DNA of 21,369 nt from Priapulus caudatus (taxonomy: Eukaryota; Priapulida; Priapulimorpha; Priapulimorphida; Priapulidae), in assembly GCF_000485595.1 (NCBI RefSeq), contig NW_014577365.1, positions 268,560 through 289,928 of the forward strand. Reading direction: 5' to 3'. The notes under the pieces were generated by a model. The model saw nothing but the letters and a program-made list of their open reading frames with translations. It was not told where the DNA came from and searched no databases. Below are positions 9,236 to 19,288 of the stretch, piece by piece (within the stretch, counting starts at the first letter, position 1; each line of letters starts with the position of its first letter). A program made the position numbers and the translations under genes.

Positions 9236-11718
9236 CACCCAAACGTTTCTCGTAGTTACACCCAAACGCTCTCGCTAGTTACATCCGAACGCTCTCGGTA
9301 GTTAACACTTCACAACGTTCTCTGTCGTTAGCACTCAAACGCTCTCGTAGTTACACCGAAACGCTCTCGTAGTTAACCTACAAGACGTTCTCCTAGTTAC
9401 ACCCAAACGTTCTGGTAGTTACACTCAAACGCTCTCTCGTAGTTTACACACCAAACGCTCCTCGTAGTCTACACCTAAACGCTTCGTAGTTACAACTCAA
9501 ACGCTCTCGTAGTTAATCAAACGCTCATCGTAGTTACACTCAAACGCTCTTCGTAAGTTACACTCAGAACGCCTCTCGTAGTTATATTCAACACGCTCTC
9601 GTAGTTACAGCTCAAACGGCTCTCGTAGTTACACTCAAAAACGTTCTCGTAGTTACACTCCAGAACGATCGTCGTAGTTACACCCAAACGCTCTCGTAGT
9701 TACAGCATCCAAAACGGCTCTCAGTAGTTACAGCACTCAACACGTTCTCGTAGTTACACTCAAACGTTCTCGTAGTTAACAAACCGAAACGCTCGTCGTA
9801 GTTACACTCAAACGTGTCTCATAGTTACACATCACAAACGTGTCTCCGTAAAGTTACACGTCAAACGCTCTCGTTAGTTACATCCAAACGCTCTCGTAGA
9901 TTACACCAAAGTTCTCAGGGTAGTTAGCACTCAAACGTTCTCGGTCAGTTAACCCAAACGTCTCGTAGTTACAGCTCAAACGTTCTCGTAGTTACACTAA
10001 AACGCTCTCGTAATTACACCAAACGCTCTCGTAGTTACACCCAAAGCTCTCGTAGTTACACTCAACGTTCTTCGTCAGTTACAACCAAAGCGCTCCTCGT
10101 AGTTACACTACAAACGCTCTCGTAGTGTACACTCAACACGCTCTCGTAGGTTACACCCTAAACGTCTCGTAGTTACACTCCACGACGGCTCTGCCGTAGT
10201 AACCCAAACGCTCCGTCTAGTTAACTCAAACGTTTACGTAGTTAAGCAACCCAACGCCTCGTAGTTACAGTCCAAACGCTCTCGTAAGTTACACTCAAAC
10301 GCTTCGTAGTTTACACTCAAACGCTTTCGTAGTTACACTCAAAAGCTCTCCTCGTAGTTACACCCAAACGATCTCGTAGTTACAACCCAAACGCTCTCAG
10401 TAGTTATATTCGAAACGCTCTCGTAGTTTACACTCAAAAACTGCTCTCGTAGTTACGCCCAAACGATGCTCGTAAGTTACACCGCAAACGCTCTTGTAGT
10501 TACACTCAAACGGCTCTCGTAGTTACATTCTCAACTCTCTCGTAGTTCAAACCCCAACGCTCTCGTAGTTACACCCCATATGCTCTCGGTAGTTACCTCA
10601 AAACTGTTTTCCGTAGTTACATACCAAACGCTCATCGTAGCTTAACACTCAAACGCTCTCGTAGTTACCTCAAACGCTCTCGTATTACACACCCAAACGC
10701 TCTCGTATGTTACACTCAAACGCTCTCGTAGTACACCAAGACGCTCTCGTAGTTAGACTCAACACGTTTACGGGTAGTTACCCCAAACGCTCGCGTCAGT
10801 AATCAAACGTCTCGTAGTTACACTCAAGACGCTCTCGTAGTTAACTCAACGCTTTCGTAGTTCACTCAAACGCTCTCGTAAGTTAAGCCCAAACGATCTC
10901 GTAGTTACACCCAACGTTCTCGTAGTTAGCATCCAACCTCTCGTAGTTACACTCAAACGTCTCAGTAGTTACACTCCGAAACGCTTTCGTCAGTTTACAC
11001 TGTCAACACGGCTCTCGGTAGTTTACAGCCCAAACGATCTCGTAGTTAACACCTAAAACCGTCTTCGTAAGTTAACAACTCAAACGTTCTCCGTATTACA
11101 CACCAAAGCTCTCGTAGTTACCATTGAAACAGCTACTCGTAGTTACACTCAACGTCTCGTAGTTACACTCAAACGCCTGTATTACATTAAAACGCTCTCT
11201 GTAGTTACACTTCAAAACGCTCTCGTAGTTACACTCAATACGCTCTCAGAGTTATATTCAAAACTGCTCCGGTAGTTACACCAAACGCTCATCGTAGTTC
11301 ACTCCAAACGCCTCTCCGTAGTTACATCAAACGCTCTCGTAGTACACTTAACGCTCTCGTGAGTTACATTCAAACGCTTTCGTAATTACACTAAAACGCT
11401 CTCCGTAGTTACACTCAAAACGCTCTCGTAGGTTAAACTCAAACGCTCTCGTAGATTACACCCAAACGCTCTCGTAGTTAACACTCCAAACGTTCTGTAG
11501 TTACACCCAAAACGTTCTCGTAGTTACACTCAACGCTCTCTGGTAGTTACAAGCCCAAACGCTCTCGTAGTTACAATCCAAAACGCTCCCCCTGCGTGTT
11601 ACATTTGAAAACGTACTCGTAGTTACACTCAAACGCTCTCGTAGTTACACTCAAACGCCTCGTCAGTTACACTTAAACGCTCTCGTAGTTACAATCCAAC
11701 GCTCTCGTAAAGTTACAA
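9236..11718 (-). repeat. 22-bp tandem array, long noisy copy
   Basis: About 113 units with core AACGCTCTCGTAGTTAC preceded by ACTCA or ACCCA. Indels of 1-2 bases occur in most units, whereas the nine units of the right-hand copy at 12879-13076 show none. No gene lies in these 2.5 kb. Confidence 0.95.
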
Positions 11719-11724
11719 GCACCC

Positions 11725-12485
11725 CGAAATCACAAGTGCATATCGTCACTAGAGCACCGCACCGCACGCAAGTACCGTCACTGGGCGAAGCCAACAATTA
11801 ATATACGTAGCTGTTGGCTTGGTATATCAATATCTGACTAAAGCGTCCCATCGTGAAAAAATGATAAACGTTGACTAGTTGTATATCATCGAAGGGGCTT
11901 CAAAAAATATTTTTCCACATTCGATACACGAGATCAAATGTCAGTGGCGATCAACGTTCGTGTTACACTTTTTTCTTGTTCGGGAAAAAACTAACCGCGG
12001 CGAGAGTGTACGTTAGCGCTTTCTCTAGTTACTACTGCATGTGTGCGTTCGTGTCCTCCCCCCCCCCGCTGCTGCCGCGCCACGGCCAACGCCGTGGGAT
12101 CGATCTTGTTGTTTGCCAGAAAATCCGCTAAAGTCAGTAGGCAATCCCATCGGACCTAGCTTCACTCGCAACGACACCGCCACCTATCCCGCTGCGCTGC
12201 CTCTGCCGTACTGGCGATAGACAGCAACAGCCGTAGCAGCCTTGGCTGCTATAGGACCTATAGATAAATAATGTAACCCACAACCCCCAGGATTAGGTGT
12301 ACCTGGCGCGTGTAAGCTCTAGAACTATAGGCTTTCGCTCTGACACCATGCAAGCACTGTGCCCATGCCCCTGGCCTTATAATTCTAGAGCTAGCCGTGT
12401 GCTGCTGGTGAAATTGAGACCGGTGAGGGGAAAATGTAATACAGAGGTTCTGCAGTGAATAAATCAGTGTGTTTGAGGACACATA
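11725..12485. other. Unique spacer between the inverted arms
   Basis: Single-copy sequence with no supportable gene. It contains a small hairpin (AAGCCAACA at 11788-11796 pairing with TGTTGGCTT at 11812-11820), a C run at 12058-12067, and a GC-rich patch at about 12060-12240. A terminus like that of the 2369 element (TAGATAAATAATGTAACCC at 12261) is followed by a hairpin pairing AGCTCTAGAACTATAGG (12315-12331) with CCTTATAATTCTAGAGCT (12375-12392). Frames at 11871-12131 and 12258-12518 are not recognised. Confidence 0.5.
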
Positions 12486-12493
12486 CTTGTCGT

Positions 12494-12514
12494 TATTCTC
12501 TCCTCTCTCTCTTC

Positions 12515-12554
<40 letters not shown>

Positions 12555-12656
12555 TCTCTCTCTCTTTCGTCTCGTCTCTCCTCTCTCTCTCTCTCTCCTG
12601 CTCTCTCTCTTTCTCTCTCTTTCTCTCTTTCTTTTCTCTCTCCTCTCTATCTCCCG

Positions 12657-12687
<31 letters not shown>

Positions 12688-12833
12688 GCTCTCTCTCTTC
12701 TTCTCTCGTCTCTTCACTCTCCTTGCCCCTTCTCTCTTCTCTCTCTCTCTCTCTCTCTCTTCTCTCCTCTCTTCTCTCCCCCCGCTCTCCTCTCGTTCCC
12801 CTGCTATCTCTTTTTTCTCATCTCTCTCTCCAA
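12494..12833. repeat. CT-rich tract
   Basis: About 340 bp of interrupted CT dinucleotides with CTTT, CGTC and CCCC interruptions. Leucine/serine-rich and arginine/glutamate-rich frames across it are artefacts. The end nearest the array (12770-12863) recurs inverted at 4085-4175. Confidence 0.95.
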
Positions 12834-12878
12834 CGCGGGCTCGCGCACACACGGCCGCCTACCGTCGATGTACGTAAA

Positions 12879-13086
12879 CGTTTGAGTGTAACTACGAGAG
12901 CGTTTGGGTGTAACTACGAGAGCGTTTGAGTGTAACTACGAGAGCGTTTGAGTGTAACTACGAGAGCGTTTGGGTGTAACTACGAGAGCGTTTGAGTGTA
13001 ACTACGAGAACGTTTGAGTGTAACTACGAGAGCGTTCGGATGTAACTACGAGAGCGTTTGGGTGTAACTACGAGAACGTTTGGGTG
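12879..13086 (+). repeat. 22-bp tandem array, short clean copy
   Basis: Nine full units and one partial, core GTAACTACGAGAGCGTTTG, with only A/G-type substitutions and no indels. It is the inverted counterpart of 9236-11718. It passes directly into the 43-bp repeat through the same junction as on the left. Confidence 0.95.
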
Positions 13087-13171
13087 GGGTGCATTGTACT
13101 GCTATCATTCTCATTGCTGTTTATGCGCGGGGTGCATTGTACTGCTATCATTCTCATTGCTGTTTATGCGC
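13086..13171 (+). repeat. 43-bp tandem repeat, two identical units
   Basis: Units at 13086-13128 and 13129-13171 are identical and start GGGGTGCATTGTACTGC. The left arm has about 25 noisy units and an inserted foldback at this place. The array here could be collapsed by assembly or unexpanded. Confidence 0.95.
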
Positions 13172-13217
13172 AGGCTCGGTATGTGTCACAACACCGATGC
13201 CTATGGTTGGCTATCGC

Positions 13218-13365
13218 ACTCAGAAATAATTTATTTTTTACCGCGGTTGAAACAATTTATCTGCGGTTGCTATTATGTGTAACACGACCTCTAATTGGCT
13301 AAAAGGCCAATAATTTTACCGCGGTTAACTTATTTGAACCGCGGTAAACATAATTATTTCTGAGT
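13218..13365. mobile_element. 148-bp MITE with about 30-bp TIRs ending in CCGCGG
   Basis: The left TIR starts ACTCAGAAATAATT and ends TTTACCGCGGTT (13218-13248). The right TIR (13337-13365) is its inverse with a small length difference. A further TTTACCGCGGTT lies internally at 13315-13326, so it also forms a perfect 12-bp hairpin with 13337-13348. No unambiguous target duplication was found. Confidence 0.65.
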
Positions 13366-13666
13366 AGGCCTACGATCGCCAAACATAGACGCCCGCCGTA
13401 GTGAGATCTCTACGCCCCTAGAGGGCACCACTGTTCCTTGGCCGATCGTGACAGTCCGCTGCGCTTGTGAAGTAATGCAGATAACTTCAGCTTTCATTTG
13501 TAAGAAGGAGAAAAACTTTAATGAGAACACAATTTCGTCATAACATCGTTGCCGAGCGACGCCAAAGTCGCTGCTACGTTCATCAATGTCAATTACTCTC
13601 TCCTGGGAAGAGTACCCGATTCTAGGCGCGGATATCTGTGTCTCCCACTGAGAATTAACATACTGT

Positions 13667-13932
13667 GCAGGGCCGTAGACTGAGGGGGGGGGCAAGAGGG
13701 CAGCTGCCCCCCTAGATTTTGGAGCAAAATTAAAAAATAAGCTTAGCTAATAATCATAAATAACCCTAACGTGATTTTTTTGGTCGCTTTCCTTTGAAAG
13801 CCTGGTCTCAGACCCCCCCCCTACCACACTATGAACGTCGATCAAGAGCTGGGCCCGTCGCTCATCATTACACAGTTGAGTCATGAAATTTTGCCCCCCA
13901 CCCCTAGGAATTTGCTCAGCCTACGGCTCTGC
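13667..13932. mobile_element. 266-bp MITE with GCAGRGCCGTAG termini
   Basis: Termini GCAGGGCCGTAGACTGAG (13667-13684) and CTCAGCCTACGGCTCTGC (13915-13932) are inverse copies with two mismatches. Subterminal G/C runs flank GGCAGCTGCCCC. A second copy lies at 6587-6862. The frame at 13354-13695 only overlaps its end and has no domain. Confidence 0.7.
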
Positions 13933-14213
13933 ATCTGGAAGAAGTAACCCACTCTATATGCAGTATCGCGTCCCAGGCGTGATCATTGTTCCCTTATATC
14001 TAGTACTGGACACAATTCTCGAAAATTGTTCTTTACAATTAACTACATGTTTGATTGTGAACAGGCCGTGTTATCACTAGCTACGCATTTTACAGTCCTC
14101 GTCCTTATCACAGTTACTTATTCTATCACCTTTGACAAACGAATACTATCCGAGACTTGATTCGTTATAACGATTGTGCTACGTTATCCGCCGCAACGCG
14201 TCCGATTTCTCAT

Positions 14214-14268
14214 TGAAAAGCTGGACTCGAACCAGGGCTCGATGATCGTTCACACGGCAGCTAAGCTG
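14214..14268 (-). ncRNA. tRNA-like segment with Pol III B-box
   Basis: On the minus strand an exact B-box, GGTTCGAGTCC, lies at 14223-14233, flanked by CTGG and CCAG that could pair as a T-stem. An oligo-T (TTTT) follows at 14215-14218. Upstream TTAGCTGCCGTG is only a weak A-box. A full cloverleaf is not visible, so it is a tRNA pseudogene or the head of a tRNA-derived SINE at best. The left-arm copy near 6269-6280 has the B-box disrupted by an extra base. Confidence 0.3.
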
Positions 14269-14282
14269 CGTTTACTTATTAC

Positions 14283-14366
14283 CAAGAGTAGATAATAACT
14301 ATTATTAACTATGTTACTAACTAACTTACTAACAACTAATTTACTATGTGTTATTATCTACTCTTG
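14283..14366. mobile_element. 84-bp MITE, CAAGAG termini, 7-bp duplication
   Basis: Starts CAAGAGTAGATAATAAC and ends GTTATTATCTACTCTTG, exact inverse ends of at least 17 bp. Flanks are TTATTAC (14276-14282) and ATATTAC (14367-14373), one mismatch in seven. The left-arm copy at 6122 shows a perfect duplication (GTAATAA in the opposite reading). The same terminus, ATCTACTCTTG, reappears at 21303-21313. Confidence 0.8.
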
Positions 14367-14596
14367 ATATTACGCACAATAAGCAGATGGGTTACACCAC
14401 AGGCGGCGACGTCTGTAGAAGCAGAGCGCCGTAGCCTAGTTACCGGCGCGCCTGCAGCCACGTGGCAGACGGGATTCACGCAGGCGGCAGCGAACTAAGA
14501 ACACATGCACGCGCAGCGTAAACACACGCAGCCTCCTGGTAAACGTAACCGGCGACGAACGGGCGTGTGCATCGAGACGTCACTCATTCAACGTGA

Positions 14597-14602
14597 TTTA
14601 TT
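14597..14602 (-). promoter_or_regulatory. Possible poly(A) signal AATAAA
   Basis: The first AATAAA on the minus strand downstream of the stop codon at 15321, about 720 bp away. The 3' UTR would then include the CA microsatellite. An unrecognised variant signal closer to the stop is just as possible. Confidence 0.2.
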
Positions 14603-15151
14603 CGGCGCACCACGCTACGCCGGCGCGTCGAAGCGCCGCCATGCGGAAGTATCAGATGGCGAACGCATAGATTAATTATTGTAGGATAATGCAAGCGCGA
14701 AGGGGGTTTACTTGGCGCTTCGTGGACATGCGATTAATGAAACAAATATGGGAATGTTTAGGTCACACGAATTCGGAACCGATCTCACGTACGTAGCGTC
14801 TCGGGCACGTTCGGATTCTGATTGTACTGCACAAGTACACAAATTATATACAACTACATACAGTACTGATTACATAACAATTAGTTTCCTGCTAATTGGA
14901 AAACATTTTGTACACATAACAGGTAAAAATAGCACCCTACATTCTGCTAGAATAAATAAATCATTAAGAACACTACATTCATCCGTGTCTTTCCACATTT
15001 TTGTTTAAAAGACTGCCAGCACATATACGCATTCACATCAAAAATAATTTATAAAAATTCCACCGATTCAGTTGATAGTGTAAAAAAAAATACGGCAGTC
15101 TAATAATAATCCACTCACTACTCCCTGTAGATGATTTAGCATGTATGCACA

Positions 15152-15273
15152 GTAGCACACACACACACATACACACACACACACACACACGCACGCACGC
15201 GCGCGCGCTCACACACACGCACACGCACACGCACACGCACACGCACACGCACACGCACACACACACACACACA
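15152..15273. repeat. (CA)n microsatellite
   Basis: CA dinucleotides interrupted by CGCACGCG and a regular ACGCAC sub-repeat. It begins about 50 bp after the stop codon of the minus-strand gene, so it would lie in its 3' UTR as a GT repeat. It is the counterpart of 5161-5245 but has a different internal pattern. Confidence 0.95.
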
Positions 15274-15320
15274 CATGCAGGACCTGTGATCAGCTATACA
15301 TGTCCTTGGTATTAGTGGAT

Positions 15321-18080
15321 TTATGCGATGCACATGTCAGAAGCCAGTAGTGCGAGTAGTATCACTGCGGCAAGAGACGTCATAGCTGTAGGTGACACGC
15401 CACCTGGACTCGGTGTGGTCACTGGGTTGGGCTTGTGGCTGGGAGGTAGAGGCGACCCAAGACTGCTGGGAAATTCATTCGGTCGACTTGCACACCAAAG
15501 CTCGGGATCTACAAAGAAAAATGGACAAGACTGAGAAATTTCTATACATTCATGACATTAACGGAGAGGAGTACACATTAAAAAGTGCCGTTAATATTTT
15601 AACGCAGACATATATAGTTTGGCAAGAAAAATAGTTTCACATTTAAACGCATTAAGTTATTTGTTAAATACTATTATGTTTCATGCTAAAAATCTACTGC
15701 CATAAGTAATCGATACGGCGTGAATTTAAATTAATGTAATTCACTGCGACACTCACCTCCATGACTGAGGGTGAATCTGAACCAGTAGTTGACATCGGAC
15801 TGTGAGCAGCCAGAATCACAGTAAAACTCAAAGTAGATGGTTTTAACATTCAAAGATTCTGAACAGTGATTGATGTTTCCCTGTTCAAACAAAATAAATC
15901 ACACACTTATTTTCAAAATATATTAACAGTGACGTGCCAGTTTATAACGAATGTTTTGCAAAGAATAATTAATAATTCTAAAATGCAAAAAATCAAAAAT
16001 TATATGCAAAGACCACGAATTATATTTACAGTAATATATTTTGTATTGTGTTAAATATTCATATTGAATGTAGTTTAAACATACATCAACAGCACACACA
16101 TCCTCGGCTGCCTGGTTTCCACCTCTGACACTACATATGTAAAAACCAAGAGCCACGAAGTGATTATTGTAATAGTATTTGTGTTATCATTTCATTTATT
16201 CATGAAACCTAAAAATTGTCCAGTTAATTCGGATTATTTAAATTCAATTTAAAAGCAGTTATTATGCTTACATTCATAACCATTACGATACATTGTTTTC
16301 TATACTGTTACTATACTATACTTTACTCGTACCTTATCAAACAGCAAAAGCTCAACACGGAAGAAAGTAAACCTTCCTAATTAGATTAAGGAAGCAATAT
16401 CAATGAAACATGCATACCACACACGTGAGTTGCTTGGTACAGTTTCAGCCAGCACCTCCACCCTGTCTATCATATTATCACTAGTTACTCGGACGCATGG
16501 GTTCGGACGTCCCTCATCCATGTAGTAAACGGTTCCTTTCAGGAATCCCAGGGGACGTGTCCCTTCATCCTGTATCCAAAAACATTCGAATTTAATCAAC
16601 AGGTGTAAGGCTGATGCAAAGCGAGCGTAGCAATCCTGTCCTTTCATTCTGTAGAATCTCTATTTTATGCATACAGTTTATAAGTAGAGTCGTATATATG
16701 CTACAGCTACAGTCTTGAGAATAATAACGTGTGTAAACGGATATGTGCAATAGCTTCAATGACACAGGAAACATATATCCTGATCTGTGCATGTCAGCTA
16801 CCTAAAAATAGAGCACATGCATCCAGTACCGCTTGAAGGGGTCGTTGTCGTATGCAAGGTAGATTATATATTATGTACCTGGGTAGTATTATAGTAGTAG
16901 TGTTTGTATATTTAGGAAGTTGAACGAAGGCGCGGTGTTTATGAAAAACATCTTTTTAAGAAGTGGAATAACGATTGAGAGTGAAATGTATACACACATC
17001 AGTACGCAGGTAAAGCCTGATCAGAAAGGACAAGGTAGTGTTTTTTTTCGCGCCAATAGCGGCTACGGGCGCATTCTCTCCGCGCATGCTTTTGCATGGC
17101 GATCTACGAAATTTCAATGAAGACCCGTTCTGTCCAATTTACCCTCACCAAAATGATAAAAGTTATGGGGACGAATTCATTCGGATCTACAGGTCATGAT
17201 AAAATTTAGATGGCCATAGTCAGTTATCACTTACATTACTACATTACTCACAGTTATTTCGGAATAGTTTCTGTCGTATTGTTCCTCGGGTATAAAGACG
17301 AAGTCTAGCACTTGTGTAGTACTATCTCCAGCTGCTGGAGGGCAGGCTGCTTTAACACATAGAGATGCTGTTAAAAAATCAAACATCTCCTTATTAAACT
17401 AGTATAGTAATACTTTACAATAGAACCAATCAGAACTGTTATCTAGGCAATTCGATACTAGAACAATCAATAAACATACAAGAGACTAAAGAAGGGTATA
17501 TAGTGCAGAGGCAACGGGTGATAGAAAAGAATAACGGGTGGATGTGGGCAGTATGTACCTTCTGATACGTAACTATAGCACCAGGCCAAAAAAATCATCG
17601 GTTCAAGGATAGAGATAATGTCCAGGACGGTAATAGGATACTGTTAATTACTGGACATGCTCTCTATCCTTGAGCCGCCAAATTATCTATCAGATAATCT
17701 ATCACATCCATGCACTAAAACGCAACCACACTATGATAGATTCTGATTCATAGTGTGGTTGCGTTTTAGTGCATGGATGCGTGGTGGCGCCATCGACAGA
17801 TTATATACATACTTTCAGTTTTAGTGGCGAATAATAACAGATTCTGTCATTAATGAAAATTCTGGCCTGATAGTGATACTTTGATACTTTACATATAACT
17901 TAAGAACGTCGTGAGGACTATATTTAGCAGTACTAGTAGTAGTAGCACAGTCAGGACAGTAGCAGGTAAGAGCGAGTCGAAAAATACTTGTGAACTAGGG
18001 CCTAATCACTTACCCACTAGCATGAAAATGATTAGAGCCAACAGTAGGTCAATCAACCTACAACCAAGTTGCCTCGCCAT
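15321..18080 (-). CDS. Five-exon gene for a secreted, probably GPI-anchored surface protein (family unknown)
   Basis: Coding exons, 5' to 3' on the minus strand: 18014-18080, 17252-17367, 16423-16569, 15757-15880, 15321-15508, giving 213 residues and TAA. The start ATG (18080) has G at -3 and +4. Donors are GTAAGT, GTGAGT, GTGTGG (weak), GTGAGT. Acceptors are TTTTTTAACAG, TTTGGATACAG, TTTGAACAG, TTCTTTGTAG. Intron phases 1, 0, 0, 1 join with no stop. Residues 1-23 (LLLALIIFMLVA core) form a signal peptide. The ectodomain has a sequon NYS at residue 56 and Cys at 31, 86, 116, 131, 135, 157, including the CDSGC motif. A Ser/Thr/Pro/Gly-rich stretch (about 170-195) is followed by the hydrophobic tail LAAVILLALLA and a very short C-terminus, the pattern of a GPI-attachment signal. 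The family was not recognised, so function is unknown; a cell-surface role is inferred. Weakest point: the exon 3 donor, since other GT sites nearby break the frame. Exons 4-5 lie in the inverted duplication. Confidence 0.85.
17599..17677. mobile_element. 79-bp MITE with 17-bp TIRs, in intron 1
   Basis: CGGTTCAAGGATAGAGA (17599-17615) is matched by TCTCTATCCTTGAGCCG (17661-17677) with one mismatch. An inner pair, ATGTCCAG (17618-17625) and CTGGACAT (17651-17658), extends the hairpin. A truncated copy lies at 3410-3469. No clear target duplication is seen. It sits in intron 1 of the GPI-protein gene. Confidence 0.75.
17705..17779. mobile_element. Perfect 32-bp hairpin, MITE-like, in intron 1
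   Basis: The arm 17705-17736, beginning CATCCATGCACTAAAACGC, is repeated as an exact inverse at 17748-17779, with an 11-base loop between. ATAATCT-like sequence recurs inverted outside (17691-17697 and about 17800-17806), so the full element may span about 17689-17806. No mismatches in 32 bp suggests recent origin or selection for the structure. Confidence 0.65.
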
Positions 18081-18594
18081 TACTGTTCCGTATACACTGT
18101 ATTCAATAATTTACGCACTCTGCCACGCACAGGTAGCCCGACCAGGCTGTGCGACCGATTGTCTTCTAACCCTAGAGCAAGACCGTTTCTTGGAGCTAAC
18201 GCACAGGTAGATGTGTATCAATGGGTGTGTAAATTGTCCACTTCCTGTTTGGCGCGCCGAGCACCCTCTGGTGTGAAAAAGCGAGTTAATTGGTATCTCT
18301 TTCTCACAAGGCAGAGAGGCAAGGCAACTAGCGTCTCGCCAAGGTATTCGAAATGGAAATGCATGGAAATTAAATAGAAAGGTTGGCGCAAGGTGGGATA
18401 TACATGGCTACCGAACGTTAACTATTCTATACATAAGGACGTATTATAAAAAATATGATTCAATTATAATTATTTGATCTAATATGATAACACAGCTCAG
18501 GAACGAATATAACTGCGTCCAGTATACTGGCTCTTCCGCTGCTTTACAGGGAAGGTTTAGAGCAGAAAATAATCACTCACGCATGATCACATAG
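18081..18594 (-). promoter_or_regulatory. 5' flank / 5' UTR of the GPI-protein gene
   Basis: No other gene is visible here. An acceptor-like TATTGAATACAG lies about 20 bases before the start codon, and a donor-like AAA/GTAAGC occurs on the minus strand near 18952, so a non-coding first exon farther upstream is possible. No confident TATA box or initiator could be chosen. Plus-strand frames at 17911-18210 and 18069-18377 overlap exon 1 antisense and are not genes. Confidence 0.3.
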
Positions 18595-18658
18595 TTGTAT
18601 AAACGTTATCAAAAGATAACCTGTAGAACTATTACTTCTAAAACAAAATTATGTATGA
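18595..18658 (+). repeat. Dispersed 60-bp repeat, copy 1
   Basis: About 60 bp starting TTGTATAAACGTTATC and containing CTGTAGAACTATTACTTCTA, repeated in the same orientation at 20577-20636 with about four substitutions and a small length difference. It includes the small inverted motif GTTATC-AAAA-GATAAC. The stretch 18660-19030 after it is AT-rich with no supportable gene. Confidence 0.8.
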
Positions 18659-19059
18659 CGCGTGACACACATATCTATAGGTCAGGGTAAATATAGGATA
18701 TTACAATGCAGAAAACAACGTATGATATGCAGCCTTTTACCACATACACATGTTTAAAAAATACTGGAAAAAAAATTTGATTCAACTTCTCGAGCTCGGG
18801 AGTATATACAAATGTTACGACATCCAAATAATTAATTGCCACTGCTGCATAGATCTGTGGCAACATCTAATTAATTAGGCGCGTCTGGATAACCTCCGCT
18901 CACGCAAGATGGGTGAGATGGTAGGCTCAGTTCCTTCCGAACTGCGTGTGGGGGCTTACTTTCAACGATCATAACATCTACGACGACAGATCGATTGAAG
19001 TCCGTATGTATGACGAGCAACGAGCGTAGGAGCAGCTACAAATCATGCTCCGGCCAATG

Positions 19060-19260
19060 ACTGTTTGGCAATGGATATACGACAATGACGACAACAAACA
19101 CAACGGACCGGCAATTACGACGGCAACGATCGATCAACGGCAAACACGTCGTCAACGGCACGTCGACAACGGCAATGATCGTTCGGCAATTGACGACACA
19201 TACGTCGACAACGGCAATGACGTCAGGCAATGAAGACGACAACATCGACGATCATAGCGT
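19060..19260. repeat. ACG/CAACGGCAATGA-type degenerate repeat
   Basis: Loosely periodic sequence with repeated ACGTCGACAACGGCAATGA about 42 bp apart (near 19160 and 19202) and many ACGAC trinucleotides. Frames at 19036-19285 on both strands merely translate the repeat (Asn/Asp/Thr-rich or Val-rich). Confidence 0.6.
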
Positions 19261-19288
19261 AGTTTGGCCCGACGACGGTTATTGACTG

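Larger units (their letters stand above)
13172..16140 (+). repeat. Right arm of large inverted duplication
   Basis: Inverted counterpart of 4195-7369. It carries exons 4 and 5 of the minus-strand gene without frame damage, three MITEs, a tRNA-like segment, a GC-rich block (14380-14690) and the CA microsatellite. Homology to the left arm stops near 16140, inside intron 3. The intact splice sites and frame show that this arm is accurate, at least over 15321-16140. Apart from the gene's two exons and probable 3' UTR, no coding region is supported between 13172 and 15320. Confidence 0.9.

Noticed and set aside
8549-9265. 238-codon minus-strand open frame
   Set aside because: It only translates the 43-bp tandem repeat, whose unit has no stop in any frame of that strand.
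9236-11718. CRISPR-like repeat array
   Set aside because: The 22-bp units are directly adjacent with no spacers, and the context is eukaryotic: it is a minisatellite.
12455-12885. Ser/Leu-rich and Arg/Glu-rich open frames of 119-140 codons
   Set aside because: They are translations of the CT/GA microsatellite tract.
15328-15634. Plus-strand frames ending in a plausible-looking GEEYTLKSAVNIL peptide
   Set aside because: They are antisense to exon 5 and intron 4 of the minus-strand gene, which has proper splice sites and a full reading frame.
16381-16647. 88-codon minus-strand open frame taken as a stand-alone gene
   Set aside because: Its central part is exon 3 of the five-exon gene; the ends are intron read-through.
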